Source: Closterium sp. NIES-65
Lineage: Eukaryota; Streptophyta; Zygnematophyceae; Desmidiales; Closteriaceae
Assembly (NCBI GenBank): GCA_948144175.1
Contig: CANXME010001993.1
Span: 124,001 to 188,000, forward strand
Length of the DNA stretch: 64,000 nucleotides
Direction: 5' to 3'
A program made the position numbers and the translations under genes. Each line of letters starts with the position of its first letter. Positions within the stretch are counted from its first letter, which is position 1. The notes below the pieces were generated by a model. It was not told the DNA's origin. It searched no databases and worked only from the letters and a program-made list of their open reading frames with translations. Shown here piece after piece: positions 31,682-41,720 of the stretch.

Positions 31682-32374
31682 TGTCGTTTAAGGAACGCTC
31701 CCTGTATCCGTCCAGCTTCGCAACTCCACTCGTTTCCCGTTGTTGTAGATGCACGTTTTCCGGTTGACCCAGTCGATCTCGGGGTTGAACCACTTCAAAA
31801 AATCTCGCCCCAAGATGAAATCTAATCCCTTGATGTTCATGATTGGCAACGTCGGCTTCCACCTCAACGCCCCTATCTGCAGCTGCAGTGTTGACTTGCC
31901 GTGGATGGTAAGCTTCGTACCGTCCACCATCCTTGCTGTAAACTGGGTTTCTTCTGAGGATTCTTCAATTTTCTCCAACGTTCTGCGGTCGCACACCGAG
32001 TGGGACGCACCACTGTCTACCAGGGCCTGGAGGCGACGCCCGTTGCAGATCACCTCGAGTACTAGTGGTTGCTGCTGCTCCGAGTATCCGTAGATGGTAT
32101 CGCTTATAGGATCGTAGGGTACTTCGAATATGTTATCCCTAGGTCCTGCGCTCAAAGATGCAGCTTCAGTATCAGTTTTCAACTGAGAAAGGTTAGAAGG
32201 ATTTATCCGAGGCCGATTCGGCTTCTCTTGGGCCTGGAACCTTCCACTAAGCCTTTGCAGTTGTGTAGGCATCATCTGTGGGGAGCAGGGAGCCTTTAAA
32301 CAGTGCTGCTTGGAGAGAATATTAACTCCTCGAAACGCTCGACCCGTATTAGCGCTCTGGAGTAGGGTCCCCAT
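31682..32374 (-). pseudogene. Gypsy-1 protease region
   Basis: Minus-strand frame with the retropepsin motif [13 protein letters not shown] and the second conserved hydrophobic block [14 protein letters not shown]. It ends at a stop near 31688, just before the RT-encoding frame. Closely matches the Gypsy-2 protease. Confidence 0.85.
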
Positions 32375-33318
32375 AATACCCGGTACCGGTTTAATTTCGA
32401 CTCTCCCTTAATAAAGGCTTGAAACCCACGAGATGTAATATTCTTACTTGTCGGGGTATACGGTTGGAGTTTCCTGGTCGGTGGAGGGTCTTGTTTCGCG
32501 GATCCTCCATTAGTCTCGGCGATTTCCCCTGGTGCCGGCTGGTCGTGACGTTTTAAATTTGCGCCACCATATTCTCCTTTTTTCGCCCTCTCCGAAGTTG
32601 CCACGTTGTCCGTTTTTTGCTTCGGGGGTGCCGCACCATTCTTGTCCTTCAGCTCCGCACACCTTCTCTTCATTTTCCAACACGCCAAGATACGATGTCC
32701 TGTAGCGCCGCAAAATTTGCACGTCTCATTATTTGCTAGCCGCTGCTCCACATCGCCCTTGTCATTCTCCATCGGGTCGGCAGTCGTGGGTGGTGCCAAT
32801 CGCCCCATGCCACTAGTTGGCTTGTTGCGTCGTGTTCCGTAGTAGCTACTGTTCAACGTGTCGAACTGTTTGATCAGTGCTGCCGTAAACTGCGCCCACG
32901 TCCCCTCGCCTTGGACTATTATGTTGTTGATCCACTCTAGAGCTGGGCCTCGTAACAGTGTTGCTGCGAGCCGTATGTGCATTGCGTCTTTTGTCGGGGT
33001 CGTGCATCCAACAGCTTCATAGTAAATTTCGAGTTCAGCTACAAATCGACGAACGTCGTTCCTTTTTACTGTAGGATCGAGCACCTCCGGTAGCCTCGGC
33101 TTCACTGCTTCGAGGTTAACTATAGTTGCTGCCGTTGTCGCATGTAGAATTGTCGATGTTGCCGCTGCTGCTGCTGCTACTGTTGTCGCTGCTGTTGTGG
33201 TGGTTGCCGACTGGTTCGCAAGGAGTTTTTCGAGTCGTGGGAGCGCCGCATGTATTTGCTTATGCTCAGCACGTAACTCCGCGATATTCCGTACTGAAAT
33301 TTCTCCTTTTCCCTTCAT
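32375..33318 (-). pseudogene. Gypsy-1 gag, with one internal deletion
   Basis: Minus strand, ATG at 33318. Contains the Ala/Thr-rich segment, the capsid core (DVRRFVAELEIYYEAVGCTT, LRGPALEWINNIIVQGEGTW) and a CCHC knuckle CKFCGATGHRILAC. Compared with Gypsy-2 gag, about 80 residues between FDTLNSSYYGTRR and the region before the knuckle are missing. The frame continues past the knuckle into the linker (VATSERAKKGEYGGANLKRH) with no gag stop, unlike Gypsy-2. Confidence 0.87.
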
Positions 33319-33686
33319 TTGGCGATTTACAGAAAGATGCGCGACGAAAATAATCGAATTCTAGGTGCTGGTCGACTTACTGCTAGTCAAGTTGACTATA
33401 GGATCGACGAGCGCGAATTCTGTAAGTCGCGTAAATCTCCCTTGAGCAAAATTCGCGTCCGATCTTGGCCGTTGAGGAGAAAATCAATCCGACGCTCCAA
33501 ATTCCAACGTTTTTGGGCGAAATTCTCTGGGCCGTTGAGATGAAACTCGATCGAACGGTCGAAACTCCAACCTTTCCACCAGTAAATCTGAAGGGTGTTC
33601 GAAAACCAAATCAAGGGGGACTTAGAAAAATTGCGCGGAACTGGTTTAACATACCCGTATCGGCGCTTTCGTCGTCGCCCCTGCGA

Positions 33687-33895
33687 ATTCGGTAGAAGGC
33701 AATTCGGTGGCAACTGAAAGCCAGAATTCGGTGCACGTAACCTAGCTCGGTGCTATAACTATAATAAAATATAGGAAAGCACCTAGCCTATGAAATCAAG
33801 CAATTCATGCATGCATATAATTATCCTATGCTAGAAATAGCATGATAAAGTAAAGGCAAGCAAGCATAGCTGGCATAAGCCGTCGTACTCTCACA
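33687..33895 (-). repeat. Truncated 5' LTR of Gypsy-1
   Basis: Outer 209 bp of the LTR only. The rest of the LTR with the primer site is replaced by a direct join to leader sequence (GCGCGGAACTGG), matching Gypsy-2 leader about 110 bp past its primer site. Followed by AGCTG. Confidence 0.88.
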
Positions 33896-34378
33896 AGCTG
33901 ACTGTGTCAAGGGATGTGAAGTTCCTTGAGTCATTGTACTACAAGGAGTGGAAGCAGCAGCCGTAGAAGCTTCCTACAACACCGCTGATTATTGAGGCCG
34001 ATGAGGTGCAGCGGCCTTCGAGTCAAGTGCAGGTCTCTGTCTCAGAGGAGGAGATCTCTGGATTGACAGAGGATGGGGGAGAACCTGAGGTGGAGGAGCA
34101 GCAGTAGTAGTAGCAGCAGCAACAGCACCAGCAGCAGCAGCAGCAACAACAACAACAGCAGCAGCAGCAGCCGCCGCCGCAGCAGCAGCAGCAAGGTGCT
34201 CCATAAGGTGCCGTACGTACGGCTGACCGTCCTAGGAGGGATGTGCGCCCTCCTAGCAGGCTGACCTATCACAGTTTTGGAGAGCCAAGTGTGGTGCCAG
34301 CTAGGAGTGTGACTGAGCAGTGTGATGAGGATGAGATAGCCTACTGCAGTGGGGCTACATTCAGATGCTTTGGAGGAT
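33896..34378 (+). pseudogene. Copia-C fragment after Gypsy-1, ending in a CAG-repeat polyglutamine tract
   Basis: The frame resumes in phase across Gypsy-1: TSKQL-TVSRDVKFLES, a motif typical of the copia integrase C-terminal region before RT. After TAG at 33964-33966 the frame goes on as acidic sequence (VSVSEEEISGLTEDGGEPEV) into a CAG/CAA microsatellite (34096-34196) encoding polyglutamine with three in-frame TAGs. It then reads LTYHSFGEPSVVPARS before homology is lost at about 34378. No RT or RNase H is found, so the 3' half of Copia-C is missing. Confidence 0.75.
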
Positions 34379-35431
34379 AGTGCTGTGAGAAAGAGGCTAC
34401 ATTGGGGTGCTGCAGATCTGAGCTGAAAGGGAGATGCTCGAGTGTGTGTTTTGATGAGTGTTGGAGGAACATTGGAAGGGAATCAAGCTTGCTGGAATGA
34501 GTGTGCATTGACAGTGCATGCTTGAGCTATGGCATGTGAGATGATGGTTGGCAGCGGAGCTTGTTGTGTGATGCTATCATTCGCATTCACGTCTGTCTGC
34601 CTCCCATCATATGTTCGTGCGTTGCATGCATGGTGTGAGCGTGTGCAAGAATGTATGTTTGATGTGGATTGGGATTTTCCGAGTGTGTGTGAATATCATT
34701 TGGCTTGAGCAAATATCTGAAGTGGCTCCTCTGCTCAAGTGTTTTCCGACAAACCAAGAATCGTCTCGATCGGAGCAAGAACGACAAAGTTATGATCGTT
34801 CAAACTTATGGTTGGGATGCGGCTACTTTAGGAAGTTGTGAAGTGATTCAATATGGGGTATAGACTTTTGGGGGTTGGGAAATTCGTACCCATCACTGTA
34901 GATGCTGCCAAGTGGTTGGGTGAAGCCAAACCAGGTTGGCAAGTGTGGCCAAGTTGAGTGAGGTGGATTTGGGAGGTTGGGAAAATGACAAGGGTGAAAG
35001 TTAGGTTGCCTATTGAGAGGGAAATTGTGTGGCATGGGAGTTTCCTTGGCTGGGGACTCTCTTGGGACCTTCCCTCTCGTCCTCCTCATCCCCTCCTACC
35101 TGGTTTGTTGGTACTCCAACCCTCTAGTGTGTAACTTGTGAACTTGTGAGATAATTGTGATTGAGTTAAAACTTCTATGGCAGCTTACCCCCTAGTGCGA
35201 CGAAATTGATAACTCCAGATTTACTTCTTTTTTGTGTACGATTCAAATTGGGAAATGTAGCCACGGACTAGAGCTACAATATATCCGAAATTGGTGAAGT
35301 TTTAACAGAGAATGTTATGTCGACGACGTTTCTTGTGAGCGCGACTTTTCTGTCCAGAAATTGAGACCAACAATTTTGAGTTATTTCGGCTCCTAAGCTT
35401 ATAGACTCGTCCTTAGTCTCTAACAGATATC
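34379..35431. other. Featureless interval, no gene seen
   Basis: About 1.05 kb of lower-GC sequence with no credible coding frame, LTR ends or repeats that I can support. It separates the end of Copia-C from the truncated Copia-A4. Confidence 0.5.
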
Positions 35432-36964
35432 TGCGGCTCTTGGGTTGAACCTTCAATTGTTGACCCGTCACTGTTTCTACGCACAGACCCTTCTCTACCG
35501 CCGTTCTACATCCTCGTGCACATCTACGACTTGGCCTTTGCTACTGCTGACACTAATGCGCAGACCCTTGTGAAGGCGGAGATGCAGAACAGACATATCG
35601 GCACTGACATGGGTGAGTTGCGGAGCTATCTTGGCTTGCAGATCACCCGGGAAAATGGAGCAGTGCGCACCATCATTCCAACTCAATCACACAAGGTGCA
35701 TGTCTTTTAGCGCTTCGACTTTCAGTTCTCCCCGCCACAGTCCACTCCTCTGTCTAAGAGCCACTTGCTCTCAGAGTCCGTAGAGCCGAGTGGTCTGTAG
35801 CCAATGCTTTTGGGCTGCCTCATGTACCTGATGACTTGCACTCGACCTGACCTTGCGCCCTCTCAGCATCCTGGCGTGCTACGTTGCACCCGCGAGACAC
35901 TGCCTTGAGCACTATAGGGTTGCTACGAGGGTATTGCGTTAATTCAGCAGTACATCCGGCATGAGGCTCGTGCTTGGGGGCCGGAGTTCAGTTGTGCTCA
36001 CAGGGCACTCAGACGCTTCTTGGGCTGATGACTAGGCGACTCAGTGGTCGTCACACGGTTACACTTTCATTCTCGGCTCATGTATCTGATGACCTGCACT
36101 CGTCCCGACCTTGCGTACCCTCTTGGCCTTGCTACGTGGCTCCTGGTCGGCACCGAAAGGTGCACATGGATGCTGCTAAGAGGGTACTGCGCTACTTGTG
36201 CAGTACATCGGGCATGGGGCTCGTGCTTGGAGGAGGGGGCGACGTTGTCCTCACTGGTCACTCGGACGCTTCTTGGGTTGACGATAAGGCTACGCAGCGG
36301 TCGTTAGAGGGTTACACCTTCAGCCTTGGCTCTGGTTCAGTTTCTTGGCGTTCTACCCGCCCGACTTCAGTTCTCAGCTCTAGTTGTGAGGCTGAGATCT
36401 ACGCCACAGCCATGGCTGCACAGGTGTTATGCTGGCTCACCTACCTGCTGACCGGCCTGGGAGAGCTGCCTTGTTCTCCTCCAGTGCTGTACGTCGACAA
36501 CAAGGCTGCCATTGCCTTGTGTGAGGAGCACAGACTGGAGCACAGATCGAAGCACATCGCTCTACGATACTTCCTGGCTCGAGAGTTGCAGCAGCGTGGT
36601 CAGCTTCGTCTGCGTTACGTGGCCACTCAGGCCAACACTGCTGATATATTCACCAAGGCACTTCAGTTTGGTGATCATCAGCGTTTCTGCACTTTGCTAG
36701 GGCTTGTGCCCACTTTTCCTCACTTGTTGTAGACCTTGCTTGTACTGTGATATATATACATATATGTACCTACATGCTTGCTTTGCTAGGTATAGATCAT
36801 TGTGATGCTTGTGTTACATATATGCCTCTGGATGTGAACTGGCCTTGTGGCCTCTTGTTTGTGCTTAGTGAGTGTGGTGACGTTGTGATCCACCCTGAGC
36901 TTGCTTTGCCTTTCTTGAATGGTCTTGTGACCCCTTGCTCTCCCCCACTTTGCCTATGGGGGTG
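35432..36964 (+). pseudogene. Copia-A4 RT end, RNase H and 3' UTR, with a duplicated segment
   Basis: Begins abruptly inside family A RT (GCGGCTCTTGGGTT, then PPFYILVHIYDLAFATAD, where YVDD is HIYD). The stretch MYLMTCTRPDLA to GHSDASW occurs twice: once at about 35820-36060 with several stops, and again at 36076-36300 in better condition. This suggests a join of two copies. RNase H in the second half is well preserved (VLTGHSDASW, SSCEAEIYATAMAAQ, VLYVDNKAAIALC, NTADIFTKAL) and ends with the family stop at 36730-36732. The 3' UTR carries the same GCTTT and polypurine elements as A3. Confidence 0.85.
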
Positions 36965-37093
36965 TGTCTAATGTTATATCTGCTACAGTTTGTTTAGGCT
37001 GTAGTGGGGTAGATACTATGGGGTATGATAACTTTAGGGGTTCCTACTTGTACGCCACACTTTTCCTAGTCCAATCACTTCTCATTCTTAACA
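36965..37093 (+). repeat. 3' LTR of Copia-A4 (about 129 bp)
   Basis: TGTCTAATGT to TTCTTAACA, following TATGGGGGTG. Keeps TAGGCTGTAGTGGGGTAG. No matching 5' LTR in the window. Confidence 0.75.
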
Positions 37094-37510
37094 AGTACCG
37101 TATCAAGTATCCAGAATTAGGCCTTGACTACGTCTCTTTCTACGCTGGTGACGTGGAGACACAAAGCACTACTCAGGGGTACTACTTCAGCTTGGTCTAC
37201 TCAGCCGTCGTTTGTGGCGCAGTCTAGTGCTGAGGCCAAGATCTACGCCGGCGCCAAGGCTTCGTAGGAGCTCCGCTGGTTAAACGTCTTGCTCACCTAC
37301 CTAGGCGAGCGACCGAACTCTACATCGACCTTGTTCGCTGACAACAAGGCAATGGTCCTTGTGAAGCACATTGACGTGAGGTACTTACTGCAAAGCTGTA
37401 GCGATGCGGCCATGCACGCTTGGACTTTGTGGCCTTCGCGACCACCACGGCTGTCATCTTCACCATGTCCCTTCCACCGTCGATCTTTCAACTCAAACCA
37501 TGCGTAAACG
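37094..37510 (+). pseudogene. RNase H scrap of another family A-like copia element
   Basis: In shifting frames one reads GYYFSL, SSAEAKIYAGAKAS, ELRWLNVLLTYLGERPNS, LFADNKAMVLVKHIDVRYLL. This is the copia RNase H core (the usual CEAEIYAGAMAAQELRW and YVDNKA motifs) with stops, including TAG at 37267-37269 where family A has CAG. Probably the element into which A4 inserted, or an adjoining relic. Confidence 0.6.
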
Positions 37511-37545
37511 GAAATTCACTTGTGTGTCCTTTTGACAATGCACGA

Positions 37546-37970
37546 TGTTGGAATAACCAAAAGGTTATATAAAGCATTCCGGAAGTTGTTCCACTGTACC
37601 AGTACCGCAGTAGCTCATATAGAGCATGCAGAATGTCGAGGGTCACCCGAAGGTCAACCGTCTGAGGAAGTCAACGGTCGTGACCCTTGACAATCCAGTA
37701 ACCGCGCGACAGTTAATTCACTGCAACATGGTAACTGTCGAGGATAGCAGTAGTCACGGTTACTGTAGCTATGCAATACAGTTAATAAGGGAATGTACCC
37801 CTCAGAGTACATGGCTAGCTAGATTTCTACTTAATCTCTTGTACTCCTATCTTTCAATCATCTTGTTCTCCTTCAATTATTATTCAACAAGGTCACTACT
37901 GAGACTTCATTGTCTCCTCTCAGACTTAACAGATTCTATCCTATCCACTGGATCCTTGGTTATATCAGCA
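37546..37970 (+). repeat. 5' LTR of Copia-D (425 bp)
   Basis: TGTTGGAATA to TATATCAGCA with plant-copia-style ends, followed by the primer-like TGGTATGAAAGC at 37971. The gag ATG follows about 100 bp later. The LTR holds a GTCAACGGTCGTGACCCTTGAC-like imperfect dyad around 37670-37695. No second copy is in the window. Confidence 0.8.
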
Positions 37971-38073
37971 TGGTATGAAAGCTAGAGTGGATTATACGAT
38001 CCGTCAAGTCCTCGTTCTTCTCAGAACAATCCCTTTATAAAGTTATTCATCACACCTCAAAGTCTGCAATACT

Positions 38074-39271
38074 ATGGCTCCTGAAGGAAAAGCTACTGCA
38101 GACTCACCGGGCCCACCACCAGCAACGACTAACACGCCATCACCGGTGACCACTGTCAGCGCCGGTGTTGTTGAGGAACTAGTCGCACGCATCAACGCCC
38201 TTGAGAGCCATCAAGCAATGAGCGTTGACGGCTCAAGCTATGCACGTGGCGTTGCTGGACTTCCTCTCCCTGGAGAAGACCGCCGCGTCAACACCGAGAG
38301 ATCCTTCACCTTTGACAATCGTCAAGGGTCAGCTCCTGCACAAGACAACCCACAGCGCTCACACTCAGACATTGCTTCAATGCAAACCAAATTTGTACTG
38401 ACTTCAAAATTGAAGACCTCAACTCCTTTCGACGGAAAGGATTTCTACACCTGGAGTTTCGAATTCGAGCTTCTCGCGACAACCGCTCAAATCTGGATGT
38501 GGAAGCCTACCTTTTCCCTCGGAAGGTACCATCCGGGAGAAGCATCAATACTACCACGAATCCCTCCTCGCGTACACCGCTCTCCTTCGCAATCTCTCAC
38601 CTGAAGAGCAGCTCGGCATTCGCTCTTATAAGACGGAGTGGGCTCCCGCGCAAACCTCCTAGGAACACCTGCGCAACTCATACATGGCAACAGATCCAGT
38701 TACGATGAGCCGTCTACTCAGCCAACTGACTTCAGTTAAAATGAAGCAAGGGGAGAAAGCGGGACCGTATGTCAAGCGGTGCCGCAATCTGTGTGACCAA
38801 GTTAAGAAATGCGATGGGACTGTCCCCGACGACATGTTCATCTCGATGGTCATCTCTGGCCTCGGCCCCGACTGGCGACAATGCCAGTCACTCCTTCGCG
38901 CCCGAGCAACCATATCAGAGTCAGCTCTGTGCGCCACACTTCTTTCGGAGCAGAAGGAAATTGACCTGTACAACGAGAAGAATGTTAAACGGGAGAAATT
39001 AGTCTTCTACACAGGAGCATCACAAGGGGAACAACGCGGAAAGAAGGGAGCTTTCTGCAAATACTGCAAGAAGTCTGGCCACTCTATCGACCAGTGCTAC
39101 AAGCGTCAGGCCACTGACGAGCGGCGCAACGCCTCCAGCCAACAACCATCGACGCAGACAAAGCCCTCCGCCACTGTGTCGCCTCCTTCCGTCGCCAGAA
39201 CTTCCCAACCCTCTGCACTCATCACGGCGAAGGACAAAGGAAAAGGAACCATCATAAGCTGCATGGCTTGA
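38074..39271 (+). pseudogene. Copia-D gag
   Basis: ATG at 38074 (MAPEGKATADSPGPPP). A copia gag with STPFDGKDFYTWSFEFELL, one frameshift near 38500-38525, then HQYYHESLLAYTALLRNLSP, an in-frame TAG near 38660 (likely TGG in TSWEHLRNSY), MKQGEKAGPYVKRCRNLCDQ and a CCHC knuckle CKYCKKSGHSIDQC. It stops at TGA 39269-39271, but the same frame continues open into the protease, so that stop is probably also a mutation within one gag-pol frame. Confidence 0.85.
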
Positions 39272-39912
39272 CGCAACAGAGGGTCCCTTTACTGGGATCG
39301 AACAACATTCACTCGCGACAATCCCATCAACCCCGTTGCGCCCAGTCCACACAATGACCCAACAGCTTTTACCTGGTCCTCTCGCCCCTTAGACATTCCT
39401 CCTGACTTCGAGCTCCCTCCCCCTACTCCGGAATCGCCGCTGAGCATTTCCGCAAACAGATATTTTGCCCTCTCACCGTACACCGGCGACCTTGATCGCA
39501 TCGTCACGCCCAAGATTGCCAACCTCGCCCGCCAGCACTACGAGGATCTGGACACATGGTACCTCGACAGTTGCTGCGGACAACACATGGTGGGATCGCC
39601 AAAGTTCATTAGCAACTCTCGACGCATGCGACGACCCTGCGAAATCACCGCCGCCAACAACGGAAAAATGAAGGCATATGAGATTGGCGAAATCTACCTC
39701 GAGGCCGATGACACGAAGTTCACCATTCACATCGAGGACGTTCTCGTCGCCCCTGATCTACAATACAACTTACTCTCATTAGCTCAACTCATGCGGTGCG
39801 GAATCGACATTCGCAGCAATCGGAAGGAAAAGACATTCGAGCTCTTCCACAACGAAACTTACATCGGAAAGGCGATCGATGATGATGGAGTCTTCGTGCT
39901 GCAATTTTCGGC
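39272..39912 (+). pseudogene. Copia-D protease
   Basis: In phase with gag. Linker (WSSRPLDIPPDFELPPPTPE), then the retropepsin site as WYLDSCCGQHM. The canonical DSG triplet is DSC here (GGC would have become TGC), which should disable the enzyme. Then comes a typical copia protease C-side, VLVAPDLQYNLLSLAQLMRC. Confidence 0.8.
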
Positions 39913-40906
39913 TCAGGGCACCACCGGCGACTCCCACCGCACACTACTACTGAAAAAAACTCCCACAGAGCCACCAACATGGTCACATCCCGACGAGATG
40001 GACCTCGAGCGACCAGCCTCCGACGGCCTTCTACGCTTGCGCACTGTCCCGACTGCCTCGACCTCCAACCCTGCAGAAACCGGACCTGCCATATTGGAAG
40101 AAGACAGCGGCACGTCAGGACCTGCAACTCAACCAACCGAGGAAAACAAGGCAGCGGAGACAGACTGGCCGGGCTGGAACACTTCCGAGCCCGCGCTCGG
40201 ACCCTAGGGAGAAGTACTAACTCCAGAAGAAGCAGCCGCAAGTTGGAGGGGCGCAGTTCCAGCAGAGGAAGTTGGCGCAACAACAAGAGGAGCAGTTGGA
40301 GAAGCAGAGACCGCCGAAGTCACATGGGGCGCCAGAGGAGGATGGGACACCACGGCCGAAGCAGAACAAAGCCACGCGGAAGCAGCTGGTTTTCCTCCTG
40401 CGGAAGTTGCCGTCGTCGACCCATACTGGGCAACTCGCGGCACCTGCTGGGGAGGTCCACCTCTCCCAGATCAATACGCCCCTAACACACCCGAGCACAT
40501 GGCAAAAGAGTCAGAAGAAGAAGAAGCCTACGAATTTATGGGAGAACCAACAGAGTTACCCAAACCTACCGAGGAGCCGGAGCCGCCAGTACAAGGACCA
40601 CAAGAAATTGAGGTCATCGGCGCTGAATACAGTTACTTCAGAATCCCTGTGAAGGGACTCCATGTTCGGGAATGGCCCAACCAATGCTTGCTCGTTACCG
40701 GAGACCAAGTCGAAGCCGGCGACACCGACGACATCATCGGTATTCCCGGCGTGCTTCTGGAGCAAAAAGCAATTCGCGCACTCGCCGCCGACACCGACTC
40801 CGCCACCGACGCAGGACCTGAAGGGGAGGCAAACGACGAAGCAGCGCGACAAAAACATTATCAAAAGACAGTCGGTTACCGTGCGGACCCAGAAAACATG
40901 TTATAG
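39913..40906 (+). pseudogene. Copia-D in-frame extension between protease and integrase, no known domain
   Basis: About 330 codons continue the protease frame, interrupted only by TAG at 40205-40207, and end at TAG 40904-40906. Composition is acidic and Pro/Ala/Glu-rich (MGEPTELPKPTEEPEPPVQG), with a more structured-looking core (EIEVIGAEYSYFRIPVKGLH, DTDDIIGIPGVLLEQKAIRA). Other copia elements here go from protease to GAG-pre-integrase without such an insert. It could be an accessory domain, captured host sequence, or the residue of a nested insertion. I recognise no family. Confidence 0.55.
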
Positions 40907-41720
40907 TCACAATAGGCTCCAATGTGCCTAAAACGAAAGATAGAGTGCAAGGCCGGATTTCTGCATAGCGGCGTCAAACGTTCATAGCGTTCTGGTCACA
41001 CCTTCAAATGACCTGATTCAACTTGGATCTGGAGCGTCTGAACGTCGCCTACAATAGGCAATTTAGATCGCACAATTTCACCAAGTATTGACGACACAGT
41101 GTCGGTTTGAACGAACGGCACTATGGCAGCCACTATAGTCTTAGAACACAAGATAGGAAGAGTTAGGAAGAGTTACGAGTTGGGAATGACTCCCAGCTCC
41201 TACAAACCCCAAGAGCCGAGGTACAGTGATGTGGAACAGTGCCACACTGTCCCCAACCACGAAGGGTCTCGAAACTACCCTTCACTAGGGCCTACACCAA
41301 GTGAAATGTTACACTACACAAAGTAATGTAACTATCTTCAATATCTTGAGGTGTACCCTTTTGGCGAGCTTCGAAATCACTTGAGGCTTGACACCAAGAA
41401 TTGGGCTCTTCATCACAAACTCATCCTTGAGTTCTTGATGGGTCTGCTGCACACACCTGCGACACACCGAACGTTCGACACAGGACAAAATAGAAACCGC
41501 GCACGACAAAAATAGAAACCGCGCGCAAGACACAAACGACCGCGTAACACGCGTCTAGCGATAACTCGCTATTGACTCGACACACACACTCGACATCATG
41601 ACTCAACATTCACAAACAATTATGAGCATGAAATATATATTATCCCATGCCCTCATACCATTCCATACACACACACATGCATGCACACGGACAACAAGCC
41701 GAGTGCAAACCATAGGGTTG
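40907..41720. other. Non-coding interval inside Copia-D
   Basis: About 0.8 kb, lower GC, no convincing frame. It contains a short tandem repeat GACAAAA(A)TAGAAACCGCGC (41482-41527) and a GGAAGAGTTA direct repeat (41156-41175). It separates the extension from the GAG-pre-integrase motif and may be an unrecognised insertion. Confidence 0.35.

Larger units (their letters stand above)
30007..33895 (-). mobile_element. Gypsy-1, internally deleted Ty3/gypsy chromovirus
   Basis: Flanked by a perfect 5-bp duplication AGCTG (30002-30006 and 33896-33900). The 3' LTR (minus orientation) is 30007-30382. The 5' LTR survives only as its outer part, 33687-33895: the inner part, the primer site and some leader are deleted. 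Pol is collapsed: the frame jumps from the start of RT to an RNase H fragment and then to the integrase C-terminal half. It keeps a chromodomain. It cannot move on its own. Confidence 0.93.

Noticed and set aside
40907..41720. A solo LTR or MITE within Copia-D
   Set aside because: I could not find convincing terminal repeats or a target duplication, so it is left as an undefined interval.
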